64,000 bases of DNA from Labilibacter sediminis (GTDB lineage Bacteria > Bacteroidota > Bacteroidia > Bacteroidales > Marinilabiliaceae), in assembly GCF_005877885.1 (NCBI RefSeq), contig NZ_VCHY01000004.1, positions 1-64,000 on the forward strand, read 5' to 3'. The position numbers were made by a program, and so were the translations under genes. Each line of letters begins with the position of its first letter. Within the stretch, counting starts at the first letter, position 1. Positions 25,338-35,313 of this stretch are shown in pieces. The notes under the pieces are model-generated. The model saw nothing but the letters and a program-made list of their open reading frames with translations. It searched no databases and was not told where the DNA came from.

Positions 25338-26714
25338 ATGAAAACACTTTCATTTATATTTCTAATATTATTAATAAACTTTAACGCGATTTTTGCCCAG
25401 ACAGATAAGCCTAATGTAATTGTTATTTTTACAGATGATCAGGGATCAATAGATTTAAACTGTTATGGAGCTAAAGATTTAAAAACTCCACATCTTGATC
25501 AGCTTGCTAGTGAAGGAGTAAGATTTACCCAATTCTATGCAGGTTCTTCTGTATGCTCACCATCAAGAGCAACTCTTTTAACCGGGAAAACTAATCTTAA
25601 AGCCGGACTTCAGGGAAATGTTCCAATACCTGAATATCAAAAGGAAAAAGGTAAAGCAGGATTACCAACTGAGCAAATTACAATGGCCGAGATGCTTAAG
25701 GCAAACGGATATTATACAGCGTTGGTAGGAAAGTGGCATCTGGGGCATTCTCCTGAACAGCTTCCTAATGGTCAGGGATTTGATTACTTTTTTGGACATG
25801 AAAGAGGATGCATAGATAATTACTCTCACTTCTTTTATTGGAAAGGACCTAATAAGCATGATTTACATCGCAATAACGAGGAAGTGTATTATCCAGGACA
25901 AAACTTTGGTGATTTAATGGTTAAGGAGATGAAGGAGATTATTGCGAATAAGAAAAACGATCCATTCTTTATTTACTGGGCATTTAATGCACCTCACTAT
26001 CCATATCAGGGAACAGTTGAATGGTTTGATTATTACAAAGATCTTCCATCACCACGAAGAGAGTATGCAGCCTTTGTATCAAGTATGGACGAACAAATTG
26101 GTTTGGTATTGGATGAGCTTAAAAAACAAGGATTGTACGATAACACTATTGTTATCTTTCAATCGGATCAGGGTCATTCAACAGAAGAGCGTGCTTTTTG
26201 GGGAGGTGGTAATTCAGGACCTTATAGAGGCTGTAAATTTACCTTTTTCGAAGGAGGAATCAGAGTTCCCGCCATTATACGATATCCTGGTGTAGTTCCT
26301 GCAAATGAGGTTCGGAAGCAAATGGTTAGTGGTATGGATTGGTTTCCTACAGTTGCAGAGCTAACAAATTCACCTGTACTGGATGAATCCATTGAAGGAA
26401 AGAGCTTAATGCCTGTTATAGAAAATGCTATATCATCATCTCAGCATAAAGTACTGCATTGGCAAGTAGGGACTTATGATGATACTAAAAGTCAGTGGGC
26501 CGTTCGTAAAGGAGATTGGAAACTACTTGCGAATGCTAAAGATCCTAAGAGCAAAAAGAAGTTAAAAAAGGAAGATACCCTGTATTTAGTAAACCTTAAA
26601 ATGGATGTTTCTGAAGAGAGCAATTTGGCAGCTCAATATCCGGAAAAAGTTGAGGAGCTAAAAAAGCTACACGATGAGTGGTTAAAAAATGTAGTTGAAG
26701 AACATAAAAAGTAG
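25338..26714 (+). CDS. S1-family sulfatase (CSPSR)
   Basis: 458 residues. A signal peptide ends IFAQ (21). The metal-binding FTDDQGSID is at about 31-39. The formylglycine motif is C-S-P-S-R with Cys at 73, then ATLLTGK. GKWHLGH and the C-terminal GGNSGPYRGCKFTFFEGGIRVP complete an arylsulfatase core. It is the first gene of the operon behind predicted sigma promoter copy 7; the GH92 gene starts 13 bases after its stop. Substrate position is unknown, but pairing with GH92 suggests desulfation of a mannose-containing glycan. Confidence 0.92.
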   Translation: MKTLSFIFLILLINFNAIFAQTDKPNVIVIFTDDQGSIDLNCYGAKDLKTPHLDQLASEGVRFTQFYAGSSVCSPSRATLLTGKTNLKAGLQGNVPIPEYQKEKGKAGLPTEQITMAEMLKANGYYTALVGKWHLGHSPEQLPNGQGFDYFFGHERGCIDNYSHFFYWKGPNKHDLHRNNEEVYYPGQNFGDLMVKEMKEIIANKKNDPFFIYWAFNAPHYPYQGTVEWFDYYKDLPSPRREYAAFVSSMDEQIGLVLDELKKQGLYDNTIVIFQSDQGHSTEERAFWGGGNSGPYRGCKFTFFEGGIRVPAIIRYPGVVPANEVRKQMVSGMDWFPTVAELTNSPVLDESIEGKSLMPVIENAISSSQHKVLHWQVGTYDDTKSQWAVRKGDWKLLANAKDPKSKKKLKKEDTLYLVNLKMDVSEESNLAAQYPEKVEELKKLHDEWLKNVVEEHKK

Positions 26715-26727
26715 AAAACATTAAGAT

Positions 26728-29094
26728 ATGAGAAAGATATTATTGATTGTTGTTCTTGTATTACCCTTCTTATTAGAAGGGTGTAATACAGAGACCGTTA
26801 AACAACCGGTTGATTATGTTGATCCGATAATAGGAAGTGTAGCTAAAAGTAAGTACTACGGTCGTACTTTCCCAGGTGCAGTAGTTCCGTTCGGCTTAGT
26901 TCAGTTAAGTCCGGATACACAAACAGCCAAGGACAATACAACTGGTTATTCATATAAACACAATACTATTGAAGGATTTAGTTTCCTGCACTTAAGTGGT
27001 GTAGGTTGGTTTGGAGAATTTGGAAATTTATTAGTTACACCTACAAATGGTGATTTAAAAACATCGCGAGGAGAAGTTATTAGAACAAAAACGGGTTATC
27101 GTTCAAGATATTCTCATGATCGTGAAGAAGCTGAAGCAGGATATTATTCTGTACATTTAGATGATTATGGTGTAAAGGCAGAGATGACAGTGGCCGAACA
27201 TTCCGGCATGTTACGTTTTACTTTTCCTAAAGATAGTACCAATAGAATACAAATTGATTTAGCTCGACGCATCGGAGGTACATCCGTTAGACAATATATA
27301 AAAGTACTCGATGATAAACGTATTGAAGGTTGGATGCATTGCAATACCGATGGTGGCGGTTGGGGTGATGGTCGTATTCATAAGGCTAAGTATACCGTGT
27401 ATTTTTCTGCAGAATTTTCAAAGCCATTTGCATCATCTGGTATTTGGTCGGCAGATATACCTGATGGGCAATCCCGAAAATATGCTAATGTAAATAGTAA
27501 AAAATATCAAAAAATAATCGCCAATAGTAAGATTATTAATGGAATAACGGAGTTTGAAGGAGATCATATTGGATTCTTTGCTAATTTTCCTAACCTGATT
27601 AATGATGAAGAGGTTTTATTTAAAGCAGGTATTTCTTTTGTTGACTTAGACGGAGCCAGAAATAACTTAAAAAAAGAGATTAGCCACTGGAATTTTAATA
27701 AAGTTCGCAAACAAGCTAAGGAGAAATGGGATAAAGCTCTGAATGTTATAAATATAGAAGGGGCCACTGAAGAGCAAAAGCAAGTTTTCTATACTTCTAT
27801 GTATCATACCATGATAGATCCAAGAAAATTTTCGGATGTAGATGGTAGGTATTATGGTGGAGATCACAAAGTACATCAATCAAAAGATTTTACATGCAGA
27901 ACCGTTTTTAGTGGATGGGATGCATTTAGAAGTCATTTGCCCTTACTTACCATAATTGATCCTGAGGCGACTAATGATGTGGTTTGCAGTTTAGTTGAAA
28001 AGGCAGAGTTAAGTGGAAAAGGATTACCTAAATGGGAAATAGTTTCAAGTTACTCAAATTGCATGTTAGGTGATCCGGCTACTTCGGTCATACTTGATGC
28101 TTACCGAAAAGGAATTAGAAACTTTGATATTCAATCAGCCTATAAGCAAAGTAAACAAACTGTTTTGGGTCCAAATACCTTACGCAATGGCTGGGAACAG
28201 TACAATAAGTTAGGGTATGTGCCTTGTGACTCAACTGACAGATGGAGAGGTTACTACAAAGGCCTGTCTGCAACATTAGAAAACTGTTATGCAGATTGGT
28301 GTGTAGGCGAATTAGCTAAGGATTTAGGGTATGAAGATGATTATCAGTTATTTTTTGAACGTGCACAAAATTATAAAAACGTTTATGATCCTTCGGTTGG
28401 ATGTGTTAGGGGTAGGTTAAGTGATGGAAGCTGGTTACCATGGAAAGGGAAATTAGAATTCCCTGCAACAGGTTGTATCGAAAGTAATCCATTTCAACAA
28501 ATGTGGTTTGTACCTCACGATATTAAAGGATTAAAAGAATTGATGGGAGAGGAGCGATTTTTAAGTGAGTTAGAAGAGTTGTTTGATAAAACACCATTAG
28601 ACTTCAATTTTAATAAATACTATAACCATGCTAATGAGCCGGTACACCATGTGCCATATTTATTTAATTATACCAGCAAACCTTGGTTAACGCAAAAATG
28701 GGTTCGCACCATCATGAATCAGGCTTATGGCGTAGGACCTTATGGAATTAAAGGTAATGAGGATGTTGGGCAAATGTCTGCTTGGTATATTCTGAGTTCT
28801 ATGGGTTTTCACCCGATTTGCCCAGGCGATAATAAATATCAGTTAGGTAGTCCATTGTTCGGTAAGGTAGTCGTAAAACTGGATCCCAAATACTACCCGG
28901 GAAAAACATTTACAGTTACAGCAATTAATAACTCACCAGAAAATGTATATGTAAAAAGTATCTCTTTAAACGGAGAAAAGCTTGATCGTACATACATAAC
29001 TCATGAGGAAATAGTTAACGGAGGTGAATTGATTTTTGAAATGTGCAGTTCGCCTACAGTTAATGAAATAAGTTTAAATAACGGAGGTAAATAA
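26728..29094 (+). CDS. GH92 alpha-mannosidase lipoprotein (second)
   Basis: 788 residues. Lipobox LEGC (Cys 19). GH92 marks parallel the protein at 16889: VDYVDPIIGSV, TFPGAVVPFGLVQLSPD, SGVGWFGEFGNLLVTP, GWDAFRSHLPL, CIESNPFQQMWFVPHD (predicted acid Glu about 585), HANEPVHHVPYLF and GNEDVGQMSAWYILSSMGFH (predicted base Asp about 679). The two GH92 proteins are clear paralogues, both next to sulfatases and both in predicted sigma-dependent units. The next sulfatase starts 2 bases after its stop, so translation is probably coupled. Confidence 0.94.
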   Translation: MRKILLIVVLVLPFLLEGCNTETVKQPVDYVDPIIGSVAKSKYYGRTFPGAVVPFGLVQLSPDTQTAKDNTTGYSYKHNTIEGFSFLHLSGVGWFGEFGNLLVTPTNGDLKTSRGEVIRTKTGYRSRYSHDREEAEAGYYSVHLDDYGVKAEMTVAEHSGMLRFTFPKDSTNRIQIDLARRIGGTSVRQYIKVLDDKRIEGWMHCNTDGGGWGDGRIHKAKYTVYFSAEFSKPFASSGIWSADIPDGQSRKYANVNSKKYQKIIANSKIINGITEFEGDHIGFFANFPNLINDEEVLFKAGISFVDLDGARNNLKKEISHWNFNKVRKQAKEKWDKALNVINIEGATEEQKQVFYTSMYHTMIDPRKFSDVDGRYYGGDHKVHQSKDFTCRTVFSGWDAFRSHLPLLTIIDPEATNDVVCSLVEKAELSGKGLPKWEIVSSYSNCMLGDPATSVILDAYRKGIRNFDIQSAYKQSKQTVLGPNTLRNGWEQYNKLGYVPCDSTDRWRGYYKGLSATLENCYADWCVGELAKDLGYEDDYQLFFERAQNYKNVYDPSVGCVRGRLSDGSWLPWKGKLEFPATGCIESNPFQQMWFVPHDIKGLKELMGEERFLSELEELFDKTPLDFNFNKYYNHANEPVHHVPYLFNYTSKPWLTQKWVRTIMNQAYGVGPYGIKGNEDVGQMSAWYILSSMGFHPICPGDNKYQLGSPLFGKVVVKLDPKYYPGKTFTVTAINNSPENVYVKSISLNGEKLDRTYITHEEIVNGGELIFEMCSSPTVNEISLNNGGK

Positions 29095-29096
29095 AA

Positions 29097-30518
29097 ATGA
29101 AGATAGTTTTAATAAAACAGTGGGTGCTTTCAGCCCTTATGTTAATGTTCACTGCATCTTTTTTACATGCAAATGAGCCACAGAAAAGACCAAATGTTTT
29201 AATCATTCAGCCCGATCAACATCGTGGATCAGTGATGGGGGTTGATGGAGATGTAGATGCTATTACTCCTAATTTGGATGCCTTGGCTAATCAAGGTATA
29301 CGCTTTACAAATGCGATTAGTGGAGCACCTGTTTGTTCACCTTACAGAGCCACTCTTCTTTCAGGCATGTATATACATAAAAATGGGGTAGTAGGAAACA
29401 ATATACTACTAAACCCTGAATTTAATACATTAGGTAATGTCTTTGAAGATGCAGGTTATGCCACCGGATATATTGGTAAATGGCATCTTGATGGTGGTAT
29501 CCCGGAAGAAAAAGTAGGTGGTTACATCGAGGTGGGTGAGCGCCGGCAGGGATGGCAAGAGTTTATGGGATATGAGAAATCACATGAGTTTATTGAAGTA
29601 TGGAAATATGATGAAAATAAACAAAAAGTTAGGGTGAAAGGGTATGACTGGGAACCTACTTGGCATACCGATATGGCTGTTGATTTCATCAAAAGAAAAA
29701 CCGAAGAGGGTAAACCATGGTGTTATTATTTAGCTTATGGACCTCCGCACCTGCCAGAGCAATGCCCTGAGGACTTTTTAGGCATGTACGATCCTGCTAA
29801 ATTTACCTTACCTCCTGATGTTGAAAGAGATTTAAATGAGGCTGAAAAAAAGGATTTACGAGATAGACTGCAAATGTACTATGCTCAGGTTACAGCCATC
29901 GATTATGAGATAGGGCGTTTAATGAAAAGCCTTAAAGAAATGGGGCTTGATGAAAATACTATCGTTGTTTATACAAGTGATCATGGTGATGTATTAGGTA
30001 GTCATAACCATGATATTGCTGAAAATTATAAACGAATAGGAATTAAAAAGAAATCGACTTTACGAACTAAAGGTAAGCCTTATTTATCAGCGATGGATGT
30101 TCCTTTACTAATTCGTTGGCCTCAAAAAATTAAATCAAACCAGGTTAGTGAAGCCTTGGTAAACACAGTGGATATTACTGCGACATTGCTTGATATGGCC
30201 AATCTTGAGAAACCAGGTAATATGCAAGGCGTTAGTATGAAAGATTGGTGTTTTAAAGGTCAGGGGACCGAAAAAGATGCGCTTTATATTGGTTTAGCAA
30301 AAGGAAGCAAAGGTTGGCGTGGAGTTTATGATGGACGCTATTTATATTCTACCATAGGGTGGCAGGTGTTATACGATCACCAAACAGATCCATATGAAAT
30401 GAATAATTTGTATCATTCAGAAGAGCATAGCGAGCTTAGAAAACGTCTGCATCAATTAACTATTGATAAGGCTATTCAGTTTGAGGATCCTGCAATTAAG
30501 GCTTTGAAGAAACAGTAG
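29097..30518 (+). CDS. S1-family sulfatase (CSPYR)
   Basis: 473 residues with a signal peptide ending LHAN. The metal-binding segment is IIQPDQHRG (one Asp where most neighbours have DD). The formylglycine motif is C-S-P-Y-R with Cys at 80, followed by ATLLSGMY. IGKWHLDGG and VYTSDHGDVLGSH follow. Position four of the motif is Tyr, less common than Ser/Thr but still within C-x-P-x-R. It begins 2 bases after the GH92 stop and is third in the operon. Confidence 0.92.
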   Translation: MKIVLIKQWVLSALMLMFTASFLHANEPQKRPNVLIIQPDQHRGSVMGVDGDVDAITPNLDALANQGIRFTNAISGAPVCSPYRATLLSGMYIHKNGVVGNNILLNPEFNTLGNVFEDAGYATGYIGKWHLDGGIPEEKVGGYIEVGERRQGWQEFMGYEKSHEFIEVWKYDENKQKVRVKGYDWEPTWHTDMAVDFIKRKTEEGKPWCYYLAYGPPHLPEQCPEDFLGMYDPAKFTLPPDVERDLNEAEKKDLRDRLQMYYAQVTAIDYEIGRLMKSLKEMGLDENTIVVYTSDHGDVLGSHNHDIAENYKRIGIKKKSTLRTKGKPYLSAMDVPLLIRWPQKIKSNQVSEALVNTVDITATLLDMANLEKPGNMQGVSMKDWCFKGQGTEKDALYIGLAKGSKGWRGVYDGRYLYSTIGWQVLYDHQTDPYEMNNLYHSEEHSELRKRLHQLTIDKAIQFEDPAIKALKKQ

Positions 30519-30548
30519 TTTCATTTAAACATAAATGTAAAAATTGTA

Positions 30549-32105
30549 ATGATGAAGGGAATTAGAACATTTAAATTATTAGCACTATTAGGAGTCGTGT
30601 TAATGGGATGTGTAAATGCACAAAAACCAAAAACAAATCAAAAACAACCCAATATACTCTTTATTTTATCCGATGACCACACTTCACAAGCTTGGGGAGT
30701 GTATGGTGGTAAGCTTAAAGATTTTGTGCAAGCACCAAATATCAGCCGTTTAGCTGATGAAGGTATTGTTTTGGATAACTGTTTTTGTACTAACTCCATT
30801 TGTACGCCAAGTAGAGCTGCTATTTTAACAGGTCAGTATAGTAATAAAAATAAGGTTTATAATCTTTCTCATGAGTTGGATAGAGGTAGGGAGAATGTAG
30901 CCAAGGTTTTACAAAAAAGTGGTTATCAGACAGCTGTTGTGGGTAAGTGGCATCTTTATACAAAGCCTGCTGGTTTCGATTATTTTAATGTTTTGCCAGG
31001 TCAGGGGCGCTATCATAATCCGTTATTGAAATCTGAAGATAGTTGGGAATATGGACATGAGGGTGGCGTTGAGCATAAAGGTTTCTCAACAGATGTTATT
31101 GCTGATTTATCTATAGATTGGATGAAAAACAGGGATAAAAAGAAGCCATTTATGATGATGTGTCACTTTAAAGCTACCCACGAACCATTTGATTATCCTG
31201 ATAGATATAAAGACCTTTATAAAGATATTGAGATTCCTGAAGTTGAATCGTTGTTTGAGTTTGGTCGTTTAAGTTCAGGAAGAACATTTGATGGACAGAC
31301 TTTTGAAGAGTTGGCAAAGAGATATACATTAAATAAAAAGGGCGATTACCCTGATATGCCATTTACCACTGAGGGGCTGGATAGTGTTGAAGTTCGTAAA
31401 AAAGTATACCAAAAGTTAGTAAAAGATTTTATGCGCTCCGGTGCTGCCATCGACGACAATATTGGTAAACTCCTTAAGTTTTTAGATGATGAAGGTATTT
31501 CAGATAATACAATTGTTATTTATACCGCTGACCAAGGGTACTATTTAGGAGAGCATGGATTTTTCGACAAACGTCTAATGTATGAAGAGTCATTACGTAT
31601 GCCATTTGTTATTCGTTATCCGGAAGAAGTGCCGGCAAATAAACGTAATAAAGAGTTAATCCAGAATATCGATTTTGCACCAACATTAATAGATTATGCA
31701 GGTATTGAAGTTCCTGTAGAAATGCAAGGGAAGAGCTTTAGAAATAACCTGATTGGTAAAACTCCGGATGACTGGCGAAAAGCAATTTATTATCGTTATT
31801 GGATGCACCAGGTAAATCGTCCTGCTCACTTTGGTATTAGAAACGAGCGTTATAAGCTTATATTCTTTTATGGTTCACCTCTCGACTTTAAAAAAGTTAG
31901 TAAAAAATCAACCAAGCCAAGTTGGGAATTCTTTGATCTTAAAAACGATCCTAACGAGATGCATAATGCATACAAAGATCCTAAATACGCTAAAATCATT
32001 AAGCAAATGAAGCTTGACCTAATTAAGTTAAGGGAAGAGGCAGGAGATACCGATGAGCAGTGGCCTGTGATGCAAGAAATCATTAGTAAACATTGGGATA
32101 AGTAA
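30549..32105 (+). CDS. S1-family sulfatase (CTPSR)
   Basis: 518 residues. The lipobox-like LMGC (Cys 21) suggests a lipoprotein. LSDDHTSQAWGVYGG is the metal-binding segment. The formylglycine motif is C-T-P-S-R with Cys at 85, followed by AAILTGQYSNKNKV. GKWHLYTKPAGFDYF and IYTADQGYYLGEHGFFDKRLMYEESLR are typical of iduronate/N-sulfoglucosamine-like S1 sulfatases, but specificity is not assignable. Starts at 30549 and 30552 are equivalent. It lies 30 bases after the previous sulfatase. Confidence 0.92.
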   Translation: MMKGIRTFKLLALLGVVLMGCVNAQKPKTNQKQPNILFILSDDHTSQAWGVYGGKLKDFVQAPNISRLADEGIVLDNCFCTNSICTPSRAAILTGQYSNKNKVYNLSHELDRGRENVAKVLQKSGYQTAVVGKWHLYTKPAGFDYFNVLPGQGRYHNPLLKSEDSWEYGHEGGVEHKGFSTDVIADLSIDWMKNRDKKKPFMMMCHFKATHEPFDYPDRYKDLYKDIEIPEVESLFEFGRLSSGRTFDGQTFEELAKRYTLNKKGDYPDMPFTTEGLDSVEVRKKVYQKLVKDFMRSGAAIDDNIGKLLKFLDDEGISDNTIVIYTADQGYYLGEHGFFDKRLMYEESLRMPFVIRYPEEVPANKRNKELIQNIDFAPTLIDYAGIEVPVEMQGKSFRNNLIGKTPDDWRKAIYYRYWMHQVNRPAHFGIRNERYKLIFFYGSPLDFKKVSKKSTKPSWEFFDLKNDPNEMHNAYKDPKYAKIIKQMKLDLIKLREEAGDTDEQWPVMQEIISKHWDK

Positions 32106-32132
32106 AAAAAAAGAATGATTAAGGTAAGTTTT

Positions 32133-32172
32133 AAAATACAAGGCTGGAAATCATATATCAGTTGTATTTTTT
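32133..32172 (+). terminator. Weak terminator-like hairpin inside the sulfatase operon
   Basis: AAAATACAA (32133-32141) pairs with TTGTATTTT (32162-32170), followed by TT. The stem is AT-rich with a 20-base loop, so at most partial termination is expected between the sulfatases at 30549 and 32227. Confidence 0.35.
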
Positions 32173-32226
32173 ACTGAGTTTATTAGCCTCTATCTTAAAA
32201 CTTCCATTATATATTTTGTATTAGAT

Positions 32227-33789
32227 ATGAGAAGGATTATAGGAATTTTGGTAGTATTTATTGTTGCTTTTAGTTTTTCAGCAAAAAGCACCAATGAAAT
32301 CAAGAATACAGAAAAGAAGGCGGCCGTAGCTAAAGAAAATGCGGAACGACCTAATATTATCTTCGTTTTTGCGGATGATATGGGTTATGGCGATGTAAAG
32401 TGTAATAACCCAAAATCAAGAGTTAATACACCTAATGTGGATAAACTGGCTTCTCAAGGGGCTCGTTTTACAGATGCACATACTGTAGGATCTTTGTGTG
32501 CACCGTCGAGGTATGGTTTGTTAACAGGTCGAAATCCATCCATCTGGACGAACTATGTAGATATTGAGTCGGAAGCATGGAATTGTTTAACCATGCCGCA
32601 AATGCTAAAAAAGCAAGGTTATAATACAGTATGTGTTGGTAAGTGGCATTTTGGGGTGTTGTTTGAAGGTAAAGATGGACGTTGGGGTGCACCAAGTCCG
32701 GTAGGTAAAAAATTTCCTAAACCTGCAGATAACTGGTTATTAACCAACCCAACCCGTTTAGGACCTATTGACAGAGGCTTCGACTACTTTTTTGGTACTC
32801 CATTGCAGCCAGGCGGTAAATGGTATGCTAATATGGAAGGAAACACATTGTTAGGAAAGCCTAAACTAAGTCCTAATTTACCGGCAACAAAAGATTTTGT
32901 GATTGAAAAGTGGATGGGTGTAATTTTAAATAAAACACAGGAAAAAATAAATGAGTATTCTAAAAAAGATGATCCTTTTTTCCTTTATTTTCCACTAAAC
33001 TCGCCACATAAACCTATCGTTCCGGATGAGCCGTTTAAAGGTAAATCTGTCATTGGACAGTATGGTGATTACTGCGAGCAGGTAGATTGGTGTTTGGGAG
33101 AGGTAATGAAAACAATTGATGAGGCTGGTATTGCAGATAACACCATCTTAATTTTCACCAGTGATAATGGATCGTATTATTATCCGGGTTCTGTAAACAG
33201 TAGTGAAGAAGATGAGCAAGAGTTGATTAAAAACAAACACAAAGCTAATGGAGTATATAGTGAAGGTAAAGGTCAGCCAGAAGAAGGAGGTCACAGAGTT
33301 CCTTATATCATCCGTTGGCCAGGACAAATTGAGCCGGGTTCAGTAAATAATACAACCATTTCATTAGGTGATCATTTGGCAACTTTTGCTGCTTTAACAG
33401 GGTATGAATTGGCACAAGAAGATGCTATAGATAGTTGGAATATCCTTCCAATCTTAAAAGGAGAAAATCCTGGTAAGCAATACCAGAACAGAGCATTTTT
33501 TCACTTTAATAATAATCCAAGGGTTGATGCAGTAAGAGTGGGTAAATGGAAAATGATACCAGAATGTTACTACAAGGAAAAAAAACCAAACAAGGGTAAA
33601 AAAGGTAAGTTAACTTCTGAAGAAAAGAAGAAACTTAAAACCTTTATTCCTGGACAGTTATACGATTTAAGCACTGATCCGGGCGAACAGGTAAACCTTT
33701 GGGATCAAAATCCGGAAGTTGTAGCAAAGCTTAAAGCACGTTTATCGCGTTACAAGAAGAATAAGCACAATGCTTCTCATATAAATTAA
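32227..33789 (+). CDS. S1-family sulfatase (CAPSR)
   Basis: 520 residues with a signal peptide (FSFSAKS). The metal-binding segment is VFADDMGYGDVKC. The formylglycine motif is C-A-P-S-R with Cys at 91, followed by YGLLTGRNPSIW. VGKWHFG, a large insertion around 150-220 and LIFTSDNGSYYYPG follow. The C-terminus is Lys-rich. It is probably in the same operon as its neighbours; the unknown lipoprotein starts 6 bases after its stop, implying a linked function. Confidence 0.92.
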   Translation: MRRIIGILVVFIVAFSFSAKSTNEIKNTEKKAAVAKENAERPNIIFVFADDMGYGDVKCNNPKSRVNTPNVDKLASQGARFTDAHTVGSLCAPSRYGLLTGRNPSIWTNYVDIESEAWNCLTMPQMLKKQGYNTVCVGKWHFGVLFEGKDGRWGAPSPVGKKFPKPADNWLLTNPTRLGPIDRGFDYFFGTPLQPGGKWYANMEGNTLLGKPKLSPNLPATKDFVIEKWMGVILNKTQEKINEYSKKDDPFFLYFPLNSPHKPIVPDEPFKGKSVIGQYGDYCEQVDWCLGEVMKTIDEAGIADNTILIFTSDNGSYYYPGSVNSSEEDEQELIKNKHKANGVYSEGKGQPEEGGHRVPYIIRWPGQIEPGSVNNTTISLGDHLATFAALTGYELAQEDAIDSWNILPILKGENPGKQYQNRAFFHFNNNPRVDAVRVGKWKMIPECYYKEKKPNKGKKGKLTSEEKKKLKTFIPGQLYDLSTDPGEQVNLWDQNPEVVAKLKARLSRYKKNKHNASHIN

Positions 33790-33795
33790 TGTAGT

Positions 33796-34770
33796 ATGAC
33801 AATGATTAAACTTTGGACTTTAGCCTTGATCTGTACTGTATTGTTATCGTGCAGCACAGATTCTGAGGCAAGGGATAAAAATAAAAAAAAGCAACATAAA
33901 GAAGAGTTATCCTATAGCCAAATGCCCGAAGGCATTTATGTAAGAATGATAACTCTTGCTGCTCCATTTAATACGAAGGCAAAAACAGGAAACTGGATGT
34001 TGCCGGATTATACAGCTCAGGATGTTTTAGCCTATATCGAAGAGCTTAAGCCGGATTGTTTGGAACGTTTTATTACCGGAAAGCAGGATATTCATAAGTT
34101 AGTGCCTGTAGATAAAGGAGAGGAGCCTATGACTGTACTGCAGTTTTTAAATGCTGCTATTGCTGCCGGAAGCGAGAATTGCATCATCATTCCTAAATTG
34201 AATTTAAAGTGGGGCGAAAAGTTTTTTTGGGATTGTGCACAGAGTCTTTACGACATGCCTTTAGACAGGCCAATTAGAAACATCAATCTGGATTGCTGGC
34301 CTGATTACTGGAAAGAGCATACTGAAGAAGAGATTGAAGCTATGCTTAAAAGGTTAAAAAATATCGGTTACGAAGTAATTGGTATCAACATGACCGGTGG
34401 TTATCATCATGGCTATGGATATGTGGATTATATGGATTTTAATATCAATAAAGAAGACTGGTCGGTAAATACAAAAACGCTGAACAGGCTTAAAAAGGAT
34501 CCTGATTTAAAGCAGTTTTTTATGTATATAGATTATCCTGGTGCCATGGATGAATTCAGGGAAAAGAATACGGTGGATGAGCAAGCTGCGATCTATATAA
34601 ATAATATCCATCCATATCAGGAAACAGAAGGCTTTACCTTTGTTTATGCCATATTTCAGGATGACTGGGATGCTACCAAAGAGTTTACTTCAAAAAAAGG
34701 AGAGTTCAAGGGAAAATCAATGTTTGAAATTACCAAAGAACTTATTGAAAAAACACGAGGTGGCAAATAA
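33796..34770 (+). CDS. Lipoprotein of unrecognised family, TIM-barrel-like
   Basis: 324 residues. Lipobox LLSC (Cys about 19), then a Lys-rich linker. The body has alternating strands and helices that could form a (beta/alpha)8 barrel: IYVRMITLAAPF, LKPDCLERFITG, NCIIIPKLNL, IRNINLDCWPDYW, GYEVIGINMTGG, QFFMYIDYPGAMDEF and GFTFVYAIFQDDWD. Several strand ends carry Asp, Glu or His, as in glycosidases. I recognise no named family. It starts 6 bases after a sulfatase, so I infer a role in glycan breakdown, possibly a new glycoside hydrolase or lyase. An alternative ATG lies at 33802. Confidence 0.6.
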   Translation: MTMIKLWTLALICTVLLSCSTDSEARDKNKKKQHKEELSYSQMPEGIYVRMITLAAPFNTKAKTGNWMLPDYTAQDVLAYIEELKPDCLERFITGKQDIHKLVPVDKGEEPMTVLQFLNAAIAAGSENCIIIPKLNLKWGEKFFWDCAQSLYDMPLDRPIRNINLDCWPDYWKEHTEEEIEAMLKRLKNIGYEVIGINMTGGYHHGYGYVDYMDFNINKEDWSVNTKTLNRLKKDPDLKQFFMYIDYPGAMDEFREKNTVDEQAAIYINNIHPYQETEGFTFVYAIFQDDWDATKEFTSKKGEFKGKSMFEITKELIEKTRGGK

Positions 34771-34798
34771 GTAATTTAACCCAATCAAAGTATTTGTT

Positions 34799-35176
34799 AT
34801 GATTAAAGTTTTAAAATCAATTATTGTTTTTGTTATCGTATTAGGATTTTGTTCTTTTGTTGCGGTGAATGAAAATATTGGATCCAAACGCTTAGCCAGG
34901 ATTGAGGAGAATGTTGATAAAATGGTTAGGGTTATGAATTTAACAGAAAAGCAAAGAGCGGATATATTAGAGCTTAAAAAAGTAGCTGAAATAAAGGTTC
35001 AGCAAGCCAATAAAAAATATGAAAAGGGCACCGAAGAACATAATGCAGCCCGTAAAACAATAAGCAGAAATTATCAGGTAGCTTTAAAGCGAATTTGCTC
35101 TTTAGAGCAAATTTCGAAATGGAAAGAGTATAAGAAAGCTCTAATAGAACAACAATCTCCAGAAGGAAATCAATAA
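34799..35176 (+). CDS. Small secreted helical protein, Spy/CpxP-like
   Basis: 125 residues with an N-terminal signal segment (about 1-24), then all-helical charged sequence. MNLTEKQRADILELKK resembles the LTxxQ motif of Spy/CpxP periplasmic chaperone-like proteins, which in Bacteroidota are often small and poorly conserved. It is last in the long sulfatase operon, 28 bases after the unknown lipoprotein. A chaperone role for exported enzymes is speculative. Confidence 0.55.
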   Translation: MIKVLKSIIVFVIVLGFCSFVAVNENIGSKRLARIEENVDKMVRVMNLTEKQRADILELKKVAEIKVQQANKKYEKGTEEHNAARKTISRNYQVALKRICSLEQISKWKEYKKALIEQQSPEGNQ

Positions 35177-35269
35177 TTATAAATATATTAATGTTGGTTG
35201 CCGCAATAGGTTACTATTAGTGTCAGCATAGATAACAGAAATTGAGTTGATTACAATGAATACAATGTC

Positions 35270-35299
35270 CCCATGTCATTAATTTGGCATGGGTTTTTT
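35270..35299 (+). terminator. Terminator of the long sulfatase/GH92 operon
   Basis: CCCATGTC (35270-35277) pairs with GGCATGGG (35286-35293; one G-T pair), followed by TTTTTTA. It lies about 94 bases after the last gene. Confidence 0.85.
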
Positions 35300-35313
35300 A
35301 GTGTCTACTGGGT

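Noticed and set aside
25942-26295. Plus-strand open frame of 117 residues within the sulfatase at 25338
   Set aside because: Out-of-frame shadow of a well-supported sulfatase; no signal peptide or domain.
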